A stretch of DNA of 34,014 nt from Verrucomicrobiota bacterium (GCA_023428915.1 JAEYWL010000117.1:1-34014), one strand, 5' to 3'; positions 1 to 9,126 are shown, counted from the first letter of the stretch. A program made the numbers and translations. Notes: a model not told the origin generated them from the letters alone.

Positions 1-351
1 CGGTGAGACGGGGCGACGCAGAGATAACTGAGAATTTACAGAAACAGTGTTGGCTGTCCATAAAGCACAAGTTTTGACCTACTTGCGATTAACCAATCTT
101 AAATTAGGGATAGTAATCAATTTTGGATGCGAGGAGATCTTACCACTGATCTTATGCAAGCTGATTACAAGTCTTGATCTCGATTTTGATCACGATCTTA
201 ATCTTTCTTGGCTGACATTAAGCGTTTCGTGACCGAACTGAGACATAAAAGCTCGAATTTAGAAAAGTGGAAGAAAGCAAGGTCAAGATCGAGATTAAGA
301 TCAAGATTAGAGCTATACACAATTCTTCATTCGTGATGAGCATAACAATTA
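1..351. other. Intergenic region with repeat DNA
   Basis: No convincing gene lies here. The first 24 bases, read on the minus strand, resemble the right arm of the inverted repeat at 6796-6829 (both contain TCTCTGCGTC followed by a similar GC-rich stretch), so the window may begin at the cut edge of another copy. A palindromic element occupies 172-306. The only open frames are short, overlap the palindrome and show no family resemblance. Confidence 0.6.
172..306. repeat. Palindromic dispersed repeat, copy 1 (MITE-like)
   Basis: The left end TCTTGATCT is repeated inverted at the right end as AGATCAAGA, and the arms continue as imperfect complements rich in GATC and CGAT. The interior carries GAGACATAAAAGC and CGAATTTAGAAAAGT, and both blocks recur in the same order in the copy at 8995-9126. 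Total length is about 135 bp and no protein is encoded. It starts 46 bp beyond the apeB stop codon, so its transcript could fold and act as a 3'-end structure for the serS-apeB transcript. The repeat is seen directly; mobility and termination are inference. Confidence 0.8.
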
Positions 352-1653
352 TTATATGCTGCTGTTCAGGGCGGCTTTTAATAGCTGGCAGAGCAGCCCC
401 AAATCATGGGTGCCTATCAGTTCGCGGCTGGAATGCATGGACAATTGAGCAATGCCGATATCGACGGTGGGCATTCCCGTTCTGGAGGCGTGGATAGGTC
501 CGATGGTTGAACCTGAAGGGATGTCGCCGCGGGCGACAAAACGCTGCAAGGGGATATCCATCTGATGGCAAAGCTGTATAATAAAGGCGGAAGACTTGGC
601 ATCGCTGGCGTACTTATGCTGGGCATTAAATTTGAGCACAATGCCCTTATTAAGCAGCACTGGATGGCGCGGTTCATGCTTGTCGGAATAGTTGGGGTGC
701 AGCGCATGCGCGAGATCTACAGACAAGCATAGGCTGTTTTGCATTAGGCAAAAATAGCTTTCGCGATCCATTTTGCAAGCCAGAGCGATTCTTTCCAGGC
801 AGTTTGAAAAGAAATTTGAGTCTGCGCCGCTAGCGGTAGAAGATCCGATTTCCTCATGGTCCCAAAATATTGCCATTTGCAGCTGGTGCTGCAGGGGTTC
901 TGCTCCTTGAATGGCTTCCAAACAGGCAAAAGCGCTGGCTAAATTATCGAGCCGATATCCGGCAATAAGATCATGGGCAAAGCCCATTAAACGGGCCGGT
1001 TCAAGCGGGTAAACAAATAAGTCTGCACTGAGAAGGGTTTGATAATCAATTTTTTCTTTCAGCATCCTTTCGATCAGGGAGTCATTGCCTAGCCAGTCTG
1101 ACTCAATGGCGGCAAGTACAGCTAGGTGTTCTTGTTTATTGAGTTGCAGGCCCTCTTCATTGACTTTGCGGTCTAAATGGATGGCTAGCTGCGGAATAAC
1201 CATCGGGTAGTCGCGGATGTCGACCAATGTTTGCCTGATGCGGCTGGTAGTGTCCAAATAACTCAGCCTGCCGGCCAGCCCTAGGTCGCGGTTTAGCCAT
1301 GAGTTTAAAAGAGGGGCCCCGTAAATTTCTACGCCGAACATTACCATATTTTCTTTGTTATACTCAGGATAGGGCTTTAGCTTAAGGCCCGGACTATCGG
1401 TATGAGCTGCCAATACACGGGCTTGAAAAGGAGTATGCAAGGGCATGGCAAAGGCGCATATGGAAGCGGCATTCCGGGTAACAAAATAGCTTTTACCTGG
1501 ATCTAAACGCCACTTCTCGTTTTCGTGCAGTTCAATAAAGCCTTTTTTCAACAATAGCTGCTTCATAAAATCGACGGCATGCCAAGCTGTGGGGCTGCTG
1601 TCAATAAAGGTGATAAAATCTTGAATCTGCGGAGAAGGGGCGTAGATTACCAT
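352..1653 (-). CDS. apeB: M18 family aminopeptidase
   Basis: This is a zinc aminopeptidase of the M18 (aspartyl aminopeptidase) family, a cytosolic enzyme that removes N-terminal residues, typically acidic ones, from peptides. At 433 aa it has the usual family length. Metal and active-site motifs are present in order: HTDSPGL at about residues 84-90, WDHEEIGSSTASGADSNF at about 264-281, a HPNYSDKHEPRHP block near 318, and a C-terminal THDLGLL segment that normally supplies a metal-binding His. The ATG is preceded by AAAGGTG at good spacing. It lies 10 bp downstream of serS on the same strand, so the two are probably co-transcribed. Its role in intracellular peptide recycling is inferred from the family. 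Confidence 0.93.
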   Translation of the reverse strand: MVIYAPSPQIQDFITFIDSSPTAWHAVDFMKQLLLKKGFIELHENEKWRLDPGKSYFVTRNAASICAFAMPLHTPFQARVLAAHTDSPGLKLKPYPEYNKENMVMFGVEIYGAPLLNSWLNRDLGLAGRLSYLDTTSRIRQTLVDIRDYPMVIPQLAIHLDRKVNEEGLQLNKQEHLAVLAAIESDWLGNDSLIERMLKEKIDYQTLLSADLFVYPLEPARLMGFAHDLIAGYRLDNLASAFACLEAIQGAEPLQHQLQMAIFWDHEEIGSSTASGADSNFFSNCLERIALACKMDRESYFCLMQNSLCLSVDLAHALHPNYSDKHEPRHPVLLNKGIVLKFNAQHKYASDAKSSAFIIQLCHQMDIPLQRFVARGDIPSGSTIGPIHASRTGMPTVDIGIAQLSMHSSRELIGTHDLGLLCQLLKAALNSSI

Positions 1654-1663
1654 GCCTGCACCT

Positions 1664-2944
1664 TTAATCTTCGGGGGTTAGTTTTTCCAAACCGCCTAAA
1701 CGGCTTTGCAACACTTTGGGGATAGTGACGGAGCCGTCCGGATTTTGGTTGTTTTCCAAAATAGCTACCATTAAGCGTGAAGTGGCTAAACCTGAACCAT
1801 TTAGTGTGTGGACAAAATCGGGTTTTTCCTCTTTGTGGCGGAAGCGGATATTGGAGCGGCGCGCTTGGAAATCGGTGCAGTTTGACACAGAAGAGACTTC
1901 ATAATAGCGGTTTTGACCCGGCAGCCACACCTCAATATCCACCGTGCAGGCTGAACCGTAAGACATATCGCCTGTCACAAGCAGCATATTGCGGTAATGA
2001 ATCCCTAAACCTTGTAAAACTTCCTCGGCGCTAGCCAGCATTTCGTCAAACATTTTTTTGCTTTCTTCCGGACGGGTAAAACAAAACATTTCCACTTTGT
2101 TGAACTGGTGCACCCTGATGAGTCCGCGCTCTTGCGAACCTGCGGCGCCGGCTTCCCGCCTAAAGCAAGGGGTGTATGCCGTATATTTGAGCGGCAATTG
2201 TTCTGAGGGAATGATCTCATCATTATGCAAGCCGTTTAAGGAGACTTCAGAGGTAGGGATCATATATAGGTTGTAATCCGGGTCATTGATTTTAAAGATC
2301 TGCTGCTCAAATTTGGGAAGCTGTCCGGAACCATACATAATCTCCGGCCGTACTAGCAGGGGCGTCATCCATTGCATAAAGCCATTCTTAATGTGAGTTT
2401 CAAGCATGTAATTGAGCAAAGCCCATTCCAGCCTGGCACCCCAGCCGCGATAGGTTGGCCAGCCGGAACCGGAAATTTTAGCGCCGCGCACAAAGTCAAA
2501 CAGCTTTAATTTTTCATTGAGCTCCACGTGGTTTTTGGGGGCAAAGGCAAAGCTTGGCTTTTGGCCAAAGTCTTTGATCTGCACATTTTCTTTCGGATCT
2601 TGCGAGACCTTAATGTGATCCATGGGGATATTAGGCAGCTGGTCTAGCTCTCTTTGGAAAACGGCTTCTAAATCGGCTAACTCTTTATCCAAGTGTTTAA
2701 TTTGATCGCCATATCCGTAAACTGCCTGCATGATGGCCGCTGCGTCTTGTCCCGTACGCTTGTATTCCCCAATTTTCTGCGAGGCTTCATTGCGCAAATT
2801 CTTTAAATGGTCGACCTTAGTTTTAGCTTCGCGTATCAGCTGGTCAGTTTCCAGCAATTTGGAGAGATCTATGGAGGGTTCTTTAGTGCGCAGTTTTTTT
2901 TCGATTTCATCCCGATTTTTGCGTATTAATTTGATATCTAACAT
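1664..2944 (-). CDS. serS: Seryl-tRNA synthetase
   Basis: This class II aminoacyl-tRNA synthetase charges tRNA-Ser (and tRNA-Sec where present) with serine in the cytoplasm. The 426 aa match the usual bacterial length. Residues about 1-110 form the N-terminal tRNA-binding coiled-coil arm (heptad-rich, starting MLDIKLIRKNRDEIEKKL). Class II motif 2 is visible as FRREAGAAGSQERGLIRVHQF and motif 3 as GLATSRLMVAILENNQ near the C-terminus. The ATG is preceded by GGAGG at 8-nt spacing. The promoter at 2970-2998 has near-consensus boxes. It is divergent from smc and leads into apeB. Confidence 0.97.
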   Translation of the reverse strand: MLDIKLIRKNRDEIEKKLRTKEPSIDLSKLLETDQLIREAKTKVDHLKNLRNEASQKIGEYKRTGQDAAAIMQAVYGYGDQIKHLDKELADLEAVFQRELDQLPNIPMDHIKVSQDPKENVQIKDFGQKPSFAFAPKNHVELNEKLKLFDFVRGAKISGSGWPTYRGWGARLEWALLNYMLETHIKNGFMQWMTPLLVRPEIMYGSGQLPKFEQQIFKINDPDYNLYMIPTSEVSLNGLHNDEIIPSEQLPLKYTAYTPCFRREAGAAGSQERGLIRVHQFNKVEMFCFTRPEESKKMFDEMLASAEEVLQGLGIHYRNMLLVTGDMSYGSACTVDIEVWLPGQNRYYEVSSVSNCTDFQARRSNIRFRHKEEKPDFVHTLNGSGLATSRLMVAILENNQNPDGSVTIPKVLQSRLGGLEKLTPED

Positions 2945-2969
2945 GAATAAAGCCTCCGGTTATACAGAA

Positions 2970-2998
2970 ACTATAAGCAGCCTAACGTCAATTGTCAA
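2970..2998 (-). promoter_or_regulatory. Sigma70-type promoter for serS-apeB
   Basis: On the minus strand there is TTGACA (2993-2998), a 17-nt spacer and TATAGT (2970-2975). This is close to the consensus and lies about 26 bp upstream of the serS start codon. The -35 box overlaps that of the smc promoter on the other strand. Confidence 0.75.
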
Positions 2999-3020
2999 TT
3001 TTTCTGCATTGTTGTATTCT
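2992..3020 (+). promoter_or_regulatory. Sigma70-type promoter for smc
   Basis: On the plus strand there is TTGTCA (2992-2997), a 17-nt spacer and TATTCT (3015-3020), about 28 bp before the proposed TTG start of smc. The -35 hexamer is the same stretch of DNA used, in reverse, by the serS promoter. Confidence 0.65.
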
Positions 3021-3037
3021 ATCCATGATTATTATCC

Positions 3038-3050
3038 GGAGGCAGCCTTG
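3038..3050 (+). promoter_or_regulatory. Shine-Dalgarno and TTG start of smc
   Basis: GGAGG (3038-3042) lies 5 nt before TTG (3048-3050). The frame then reads MRLKKVDIYGFKSF, which is where SMC proteins normally begin. Upstream in-frame ATGs lie inside serS on the opposite strand and would add 106 unrelated residues. Confidence 0.85.
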
Positions 3051-6000
3051 CGACTAAAAAAAGTAGATATTTATGGGTTTAAATCATTTGCAGATAAAAT
3101 TGGCCTGCTGTTTTACCGCGGCATTACGGGAATTGTGGGGCCAAACGGTTGCGGCAAGTCCAATATAGCCGATGCTTTTCGCTGGGCGCTTGGTACAAAA
3201 TCTGCAAAAGCATTGCGGGGAAATAAAAGCGACGATGTGATTTTTGCAGGCACTTCCCAACGCAAACCGCTTAATTATGCCGAAGTTACGCTCACTTTCG
3301 AGGATGCTGCCCCTTATGAAGAATTAGCCATTACCCGCCGCTTGTATCGCGATGGAGATACTGAATATTTCATCAACAAAAATCCGGCCCGGTTAAAAGA
3401 TGTGCAGGCTATTTATACCGATGGCGGCATTGGCAAAAATGCGTTAATGGTTTTCGAGCAGGGTAAAATCGACCACATCATTCAGCAAATGCCTCATGAG
3501 CGGCGAGGGATTATTGAAAATGCTGCCGGGATCTCCGGCGCTCTGGATAATAAAAAAGAAGCCCAGGCAAAATTAGCGCCTACTAACCTGAATATCACCC
3601 GATTGAAGGATATTTACCAAGAGGTCTCCAAACAGGTAGCGGCCTCCGCCAAGCAGGCGGAGGAAGCCAAGCAATACCATTGTTTAAAAGAAGAACAGGA
3701 AGATATAGAGAGCGGGTTGCTGCTAGCCCGTTGGCAGAATGCAGAGCAGAAGGCGCGCCAATCAGAAAGCAAGGTGCAGGAGGCTCAGGAAAAACTGTCC
3801 GCTGTGCAGCAGCAAAGCGAGCAATGGAAGGGCCGGCTTGACCAGGCGAAAGCCGGTTTAAGCAGTTCCGATCGCTCTTTGCGCAGTAAGAGTGAAGAGC
3901 TTTACAAAGTACGCAGCCAGAAAGAAATCCAAAAAAGGGAAAGTGCAGCTGCAGCAGAAAAAAAGAAAGAGCTGATCCAGCGCGAGCAGGAATTGAAACA
4001 AGAGAGTGCTGAACTTAAGGTCAAGCTAACCAAACTGGCTGAAGAGCGTGAAGAGCAGGCGAAGCTGGAAAGCAGTTTGCAAAAGCAAGCCGCTCTTTTA
4101 GAAAAAGATTTGCGTAAGGAGACGGAGGCCGTGCAAGCGCTGGAGTTAGAGCTCAACAAATTGCGTGAGCGGAACCTCAAAGCACAGCAAGAACGTATCA
4201 GGCACTTAAACTCGGAAAGCCAGGCGCAAAGCGATCTTAAGCAAGCGCAGCTGCAGCTTTTCCACTTGCAAGAGCGGGATGAACAAATCCTGCAGAAAAA
4301 GCGGCATTTGCAGAAGCATTTAGAAGAGCTGCAAAAAAGCATTGCAGAGAAAAAACAGCTGCATGAAGCCTGTTTGCAAGAACTAGGGCAGAAAAAACAA
4401 GAGTTTCAGCACCTGGAATCTTGTCTGAAGGACTTTGAGGCCGAAGCGCTCAAGGCGAAAAAAGAGCTGGATGCTTTGGCTAAAGAGATTACCGAGGAGC
4501 GCGCCAGGCAAAAAGTGCTGCTGCGTTTACGCGAGGAGATGGAAGGTTTTTCCGCTGCCAGTAAAAGGATCCTTAAGGAAGCGCAAAACCCTTCAAGCCC
4601 CTTATTCGGCAAAATTCGGGGGCTTTATGAGCTATTGCCTCCTATTGAGCAGCAGCAGGAAGCGATTGGAACAGCCTTGCGCCACTATGCGCAAACATTG
4701 GTGGTGCAAACCAGCCGCGATGCGGAATTGGTGGAGGCCTTTGCCCATAAGCACAATTTAAAAGAGTTTTCGCTGCTATGCCGCGAGACTGTGCCGGAAG
4801 GGACGCAGTCCCCGGAATTTGGCCTGGAAGCAGGCCTGGAGAAAGTCGTGCTGCCTCAGTCAGATCCGCTCTTCAGGCATCTTTTACGCCAGGCATATTG
4901 CACCAAGACTACACAGCAAGGGGTTGAATTTCAGCAGAAAAATCCGCAGATGGAAATCCATTGCGATTCAGGCGCTTGGATCGACCGCTTTCAGGTCATT
5001 TTCTACCCCTCGCAGGGGGAGGGGCAGATCTTTTCGCGTCAAGCTGAACTGCAAAAGCTGGAAAAAGAGCTCGAAATGCAGGGCAAAAAGTTTGCCCGTT
5101 TGGATGCAAACTATAAAGAATTGCAAACCAGGAAGCAGGAAACCCATGCAGCTGCTGCCGAATTAGATAAAGCCATCCGAAAAGATGAAATGCGTCAGGT
5201 CGAGCTTAACTTTAACTTGCAACGCGCTTTATCAGATTGCGAAAAAGCCAGACAGCAGCAGGGGCAATTGGACGATGAGGGGAACAGGGCGGCGGAGCAA
5301 ATTAAGAAACTGCAGGCTGCATTAGAGGAAATTATCCGCAAGCATGAGTCAGCTTCAAAACAGGCCCGAGATGCACAGCAGCACTGTGTAGATACTGATG
5401 CTGATCTCGAACAGCGTATGGGGGTGTTTAAGGCCAAGCAGCGCGAACTCAGGGAGCTGGACTCCTCTTACCAAAAAATGCGCGGGGACCTGCAGAAAAA
5501 TGCCTATGCGATTAACTTGCTGGAAACGCGCAGCAAAGAGCATAACCAGCTTTTGCAAAAAATGGAGGCCGAAATAGCCAATTGCCGCAATCTGCAGGTG
5601 CAATGCGAGCAAAACGCTTTTCAATTTGCTGAGGGGTTAACCCAGCTTGAAAAAAATCTTGAAGAATCTATGAGTGCTTGCCGCATGTTCGAGGAAGAAC
5701 TGGAGAAAAGCCGCAAGCAAGTTTCCGCCATCGAAAAAGAGGGGGAAGCGCTGCGCCAAAAAACTAAAGAAATCGAGAATAATTCCTATCAGGCAGGCAT
5801 TCAGCTGGCCCAAATTTCTTCAACTGCCAAGGCAATTGAAGCGGAATACCTTAACCGTTTCCAACTCGAGATTCAAGATGCCATTAAATATGAGCCGCAG
5901 TTGACTTGCACAATCGAGCAGGCAGAAAAACGCTCAAGGGCTTTGAAACAGCAAATCGAAGGCATGGGGAATATCAATCTGGCTGCCATTGAAGAGCATA

Positions 6001-6587
6001 GCCAGCATTTGGAACGCTACCAATATCTGCACAAGCAATTGGAAGACTTGACTCTGACGCAGCAAGAGCTGCAAAAGATTATCCAGCAGTTAGAGCAAGA
6101 GTGCCGCAAAGCCTTTAAAGCTACATTTGAAGAAGTAAGGGCCAATTTCATCAAGAACTTTAGGGTGCTGTTTAATGGAGGCGAAGCCGACCTGCAGTTA
6201 ACTGATTCCGATGATGTCTTAGAGGCCGGCATTGAAATCGTCGCGAAGCCGCCGGGCAAGCAGATGCGTTCGATCAGCCTGCTGTCCGGCGGAGAAAAGT
6301 GCCTGACTGCGATGGCTTTGCTGTTTGCCGTTTTCGAAGTGCGTCCTGCGCCGTTCTGCATTTTGGATGAGATCGACGCTCCGCTGGATGATTCCAATAT
6401 TGAGCGCTTTGTCAACGTGGTAAAACAGTTTACTGATCGCTGCCAGTTTATTATAATCACTCACAATAAGCGCACGATGGCCGTAGCTGATTTGCTTTAC
6501 GGGGTATCAATGGAAGAAAAGGGGGTTTCAAAAATCCTTTCCCTGCAGTTTTCTAATGAAACTGAAGCCGAACCCAGCTTAGTATAA
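3048..6587 (+). CDS. smc: Chromosome segregation SMC ATPase
   Basis: SMC forms a dimeric, ATP-driven DNA-organising ring that compacts and segregates the chromosome, usually together with ScpA and ScpB. With the TTG start the protein is 1179 aa, the normal bacterial SMC length. The head begins with a Walker A motif GPNGCGKSN at residues 31-39. It is followed by a long coiled coil rich in K, E and Q, a hinge domain from about 520 (FGKIRGLYELL) to about 680, a second coiled coil, the ABC signature LSGGEK at about 1079-1084, Walker B CILDEIDAPLDD and a D-loop. All catalytic elements are intact. It is divergent from serS, and an inverted-repeat element follows it. Confidence 0.96.
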   Translation: MRLKKVDIYGFKSFADKIGLLFYRGITGIVGPNGCGKSNIADAFRWALGTKSAKALRGNKSDDVIFAGTSQRKPLNYAEVTLTFEDAAPYEELAITRRLYRDGDTEYFINKNPARLKDVQAIYTDGGIGKNALMVFEQGKIDHIIQQMPHERRGIIENAAGISGALDNKKEAQAKLAPTNLNITRLKDIYQEVSKQVAASAKQAEEAKQYHCLKEEQEDIESGLLLARWQNAEQKARQSESKVQEAQEKLSAVQQQSEQWKGRLDQAKAGLSSSDRSLRSKSEELYKVRSQKEIQKRESAAAAEKKKELIQREQELKQESAELKVKLTKLAEEREEQAKLESSLQKQAALLEKDLRKETEAVQALELELNKLRERNLKAQQERIRHLNSESQAQSDLKQAQLQLFHLQERDEQILQKKRHLQKHLEELQKSIAEKKQLHEACLQELGQKKQEFQHLESCLKDFEAEALKAKKELDALAKEITEERARQKVLLRLREEMEGFSAASKRILKEAQNPSSPLFGKIRGLYELLPPIEQQQEAIGTALRHYAQTLVVQTSRDAELVEAFAHKHNLKEFSLLCRETVPEGTQSPEFGLEAGLEKVVLPQSDPLFRHLLRQAYCTKTTQQGVEFQQKNPQMEIHCDSGAWIDRFQVIFYPSQGEGQIFSRQAELQKLEKELEMQGKKFARLDANYKELQTRKQETHAAAAELDKAIRKDEMRQVELNFNLQRALSDCEKARQQQGQLDDEGNRAAEQIKKLQAALEEIIRKHESASKQARDAQQHCVDTDADLEQRMGVFKAKQRELRELDSSYQKMRGDLQKNAYAINLLETRSKEHNQLLQKMEAEIANCRNLQVQCEQNAFQFAEGLTQLEKNLEESMSACRMFEEELEKSRKQVSAIEKEGEALRQKTKEIENNSYQAGIQLAQISSTAKAIEAEYLNRFQLEIQDAIKYEPQLTCTIEQAEKRSRALKQQIEGMGNINLAAIEEHSQHLERYQYLHKQLEDLTLTQQELQKIIQQLEQECRKAFKATFEEVRANFIKNFRVLFNGGEADLQLTDSDDVLEAGIEIVAKPPGKQMRSISLLSGGEKCLTAMALLFAVFEVRPAPFCILDEIDAPLDDSNIERFVNVVKQFTDRCQFIIITHNKRTMAVADLLYGVSMEEKGVSKILSLQFSNETEAEPSLV

Positions 6588-6640
6588 GATACAATATTGA
6601 TAAGTTAGCAAGTCGGGTTTTAAGTAGATATAAATAAAAA

Positions 6641-6829
6641 CGCAGAGGCGCTGAGACGCGAAGGCGCGGAGAGTTGAACAACGTTTACTATGGTTATGAA
6701 AAATTAATTCAGAGAAAATATTTTATGTTTTACTGTAGTATATTTATAAAGCCTATAAATTAATCCAATCTTAAAAGTTTTGATCTAAAATAAATCTCTG
6801 CGTCCCTGTGCCTCAGCGCGCCTCTGCGT
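6641..6829. repeat. Inverted-repeat element with GC-rich arms
   Basis: The left arm at 6641-6673 (starting CGCAGAGGCGCTGAGACGCG) and the right arm at 6796-6829 are imperfect inverted copies of each other; the right arm read in reverse starts CGCAGAGGCGCGCTGAGG. The arms are GC-rich and enclose about 120 bp of AT-rich DNA without coding potential. A-rich sequence lies outside both arms and also matches in inverted orientation. The organisation is that of a small non-autonomous inverted-repeat element between smc and the peptidase gene. Confidence 0.65.
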
Positions 6830-6890
6830 TATTTTTTTTAAAGGTATTGATAATAGGATGCGGGCACAATTAAATGGGAGAGGTAATATG

Positions 6891-8990
6891 ATGAAAAAAA
6901 TTGTAGCAACAACATGTGTGGGCCTCACCTTATCGTTAGCCATTGAGGCTAAGGAATGGCAGTATCCCGAAACGGAACAGCGCCCTTTTGAAGAGCAGTT
7001 CCATGGCAAAACAATCAATGACCCCTATAACTGGTTAGAAAACACGGCAGATCCGGCAGTCAAGGCTTGGGACAAAGCCCAAAATGCTTTTGCTGCGAAT
7101 TACCTTGAGGCCCTGCCGGAAGTTAAGGCGCTGCAAGACCGCTTGAATGTCTTAAGCCGCTACGACGACATTAAATACAGCTATCTGTTAGTCGGGGACC
7201 GCCGTTTCATTAATACAAAAAAAGCCGAAGAGGATCGCTGGGTATTAAGCTACCAAGATGGTTCAGGTCCTATAGTGGAGTTGCTTAACCCCAACAATTG
7301 GCCAGCCGCTGAAACTTTAGAATTTGCTTCAGCTTCTCGCGATGGGGCTTATCTGGCTTTTGCCAAGGCTTATGGGGGTAACGAAAAGCCTGTCATCCAA
7401 ATCATGGAAGTGGCCACTAAGAGGATTTTGCCGGATACGTTAACAGGCAGCAAACAGGGATGGCCCTGCTATACGGTTTCTTGGCTGCCCAATAACGAAG
7501 GCTTTTATTTTTGCGCCAATCCTTCTGAGGATGATAGCAGGGAAAGCGAATACTGGAATTCCGTGTATTTTCACAAACTAGGGACCCAGGCTAGTGAAGA
7601 TAAGCTCATATTTTCTGACGCTAAAAGCAAAGAGCTATTCCATTCCGCTGCCGTTTCTGAAGATGGAAAGTGGTTGATTTTGTCTAAATCCAATATGGGT
7701 TACGTGTCAGAAGTGTATCTGCAATCATTGACAGAGCCCGATGCGCCTCTTTTGCCGCTAGCTACCGGTTTTGATGCGCTATATTCCCCCTTGATTATCG
7801 GCAATGACATCTATATTTTTACGAACCGCAACGCCCCTAACTATAAAGTGTATAAAACAGATTTCCAGCACTTGGAAAAAGAGCATTGGCAAGAATTTAT
7901 CCCTGAACAAAAAGACCGCTTAGTCGATTTTGATGCTATTGGCGGCTATTTGTATGCCAACTATCTGCATAATGCTTCAACTCAAATTAAAGTCCTGAAC
8001 CTGGATGGCAAAGTACTTCAAACCATTGATCTGCCCAGCCTGGGCAGCGCCTCCATGCGCGGGTACTGGTCGCGCCCGGAAACACGCCTGAGTTTTAGTT
8101 CTTTCACTGTCCCCTCAGAAAACTTCCGCTATTTCCCCGAGCAAAATAAGCTGCAATTTGAAAATGCCCCCAAGATAGCTTTTGATCCGGATCTCTATAC
8201 AACGAGCCAAGTGTGGTACAACTCCAAAGACGGCACCCGTGTTTCGATGTTTTTGCTGCTGCCAAAAAATAGAAAAGATGAAGCTATTCCAATGCTGCTT
8301 ACAGGATATGGCGGCTTTGATCACCCTATTACCCCTTATTTTTCCACTACTTTTATCGCTTTCTTAGAGACTGGGGGAGGAATTGCCATTCCTAATCTGC
8401 GCGGCGGCGGCGAGTACGGCAAAGAGTGGCATTTAAAGGGATGCAAAGAAAATAAGCAAAATGTGTTCGATGATTTTATCGCCGCTGCAGAATACCTCAT
8501 TGCAAATGGCTACACTACAAGCGGACAATTGGGGATAAAAGGCGGCAGCAACGGAGGGCTGCTTGTCGGTGCAGCCTTGGTGCAGCGTCCTGATTTGTTT
8601 AAAGCAGTGTTGTGCGAGGTGCCATTGCTGGACATGCTGCGCTACCACCGCTTTGGCTTTGCCAATATCTGGGTAGCTGAATATGGCTCAGCTGAAGATC
8701 CCGATCAATTCTGCTACCTGCAGAAATATTCCCCTTATCACAATATCAAAGAGGACACAAACTATCCTGCAACTCTTATTACAGCTGGTGAAAATGACGT
8801 GCGCGTCGATCCATTGCATGCGCGCAAAATGGTGGCCATGCTGCAAAAAGTAGACCCTCAGGGCGAACCGCATCTACTATTGATTGAAGGGGAGTCGGGC
8901 CATGGCGGCGGTACTACGCTGTCGAAAAAGATCCGTCAAACCGCAATGCATTTCGGCTTCCTCATGTCCGAAATCAATAAGAAGAAATAG
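6891..8990 (+). CDS. Prolyl oligopeptidase (S9A), predicted exported
   Basis: This serine peptidase cleaves short peptides after proline. The protein is 699 aa, typical for S9A, with a seven-bladed propeller N-terminal region and a C-terminal alpha/beta-hydrolase domain. The catalytic triad is visible as Ser553 in GGSNGG, Asp in GENDVRVDP and His in ESGHGGG. The N-terminus MKKIVATTCVGLTLSLAIEA followed by KEW looks like a Sec signal peptide, so it probably works in the periplasm or beyond. I chose ATG 6891 because GGGAGAGG (6876-6883) sits 7 nt upstream; ATG 6888 is nearly as good, and ATG 6858 would spoil the signal peptide. A palindromic repeat begins 4 bp after the stop. Confidence 0.93.
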   Translation: MKKIVATTCVGLTLSLAIEAKEWQYPETEQRPFEEQFHGKTINDPYNWLENTADPAVKAWDKAQNAFAANYLEALPEVKALQDRLNVLSRYDDIKYSYLLVGDRRFINTKKAEEDRWVLSYQDGSGPIVELLNPNNWPAAETLEFASASRDGAYLAFAKAYGGNEKPVIQIMEVATKRILPDTLTGSKQGWPCYTVSWLPNNEGFYFCANPSEDDSRESEYWNSVYFHKLGTQASEDKLIFSDAKSKELFHSAAVSEDGKWLILSKSNMGYVSEVYLQSLTEPDAPLLPLATGFDALYSPLIIGNDIYIFTNRNAPNYKVYKTDFQHLEKEHWQEFIPEQKDRLVDFDAIGGYLYANYLHNASTQIKVLNLDGKVLQTIDLPSLGSASMRGYWSRPETRLSFSSFTVPSENFRYFPEQNKLQFENAPKIAFDPDLYTTSQVWYNSKDGTRVSMFLLLPKNRKDEAIPMLLTGYGGFDHPITPYFSTTFIAFLETGGGIAIPNLRGGGEYGKEWHLKGCKENKQNVFDDFIAAAEYLIANGYTTSGQLGIKGGSNGGLLVGAALVQRPDLFKAVLCEVPLLDMLRYHRFGFANIWVAEYGSAEDPDQFCYLQKYSPYHNIKEDTNYPATLITAGENDVRVDPLHARKMVAMLQKVDPQGEPHLLLIEGESGHGGGTTLSKKIRQTAMHFGFLMSEINKKK

Positions 8991-8994
8991 GATA

Positions 8995-9126
8995 GCAATT
9001 CTTGATCTCGATCTCGATCATGATCTTAATCTTTCTTCTCAAACATTTGGATCAGAATTGGAACAGAGACATAAAAGCCCGAATTTAGAAAAGTTGAGGG
9101 AAAGCAAGATTAAGATCAAGAATTGC
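8995..9126. repeat. Palindromic dispersed repeat, copy 2 (MITE-like)
   Basis: The terminal inverted repeats are perfect over 14 bp: GCAATTCTTGATCT at 8995-9008 and its exact complement at 9113-9126. The interior shares the ordered blocks GAGACATAAAAGC and CGAATTTAGAAAAGT with copy 1 at 172-306. The 132-bp element sits between the convergent peptidase gene and the paralogue gene ending at 9218, 4 bp after the former's stop, and could serve as a bidirectional transcript end. I see no transposase and no clear target-site duplication. Confidence 0.85.

Noticed and set aside
47..232. 61-aa open frame near the left edge
   Set aside because: No ribosome site or family resemblance, and its end runs into the palindromic repeat.
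2730..3047. 106-residue N-terminal extension of SMC from an upstream ATG
   Set aside because: It is antisense to the start of serS, is unlike SMC proteins, and a good GGAGG site precedes TTG 3048 exactly where SMC normally begins.
3902..4342. Antisense frame of 146 aa inside smc
   Set aside because: Cys/Ser/Phe-rich composition typical of antisense to a Lys/Glu/Gln-rich coiled coil.
6858..6890. Earlier ATG start of the prolyl oligopeptidase
   Set aside because: It would place charged residues before the signal peptide and lacks a ribosome site, while GGGAGAGG fits ATG 6888/6891.
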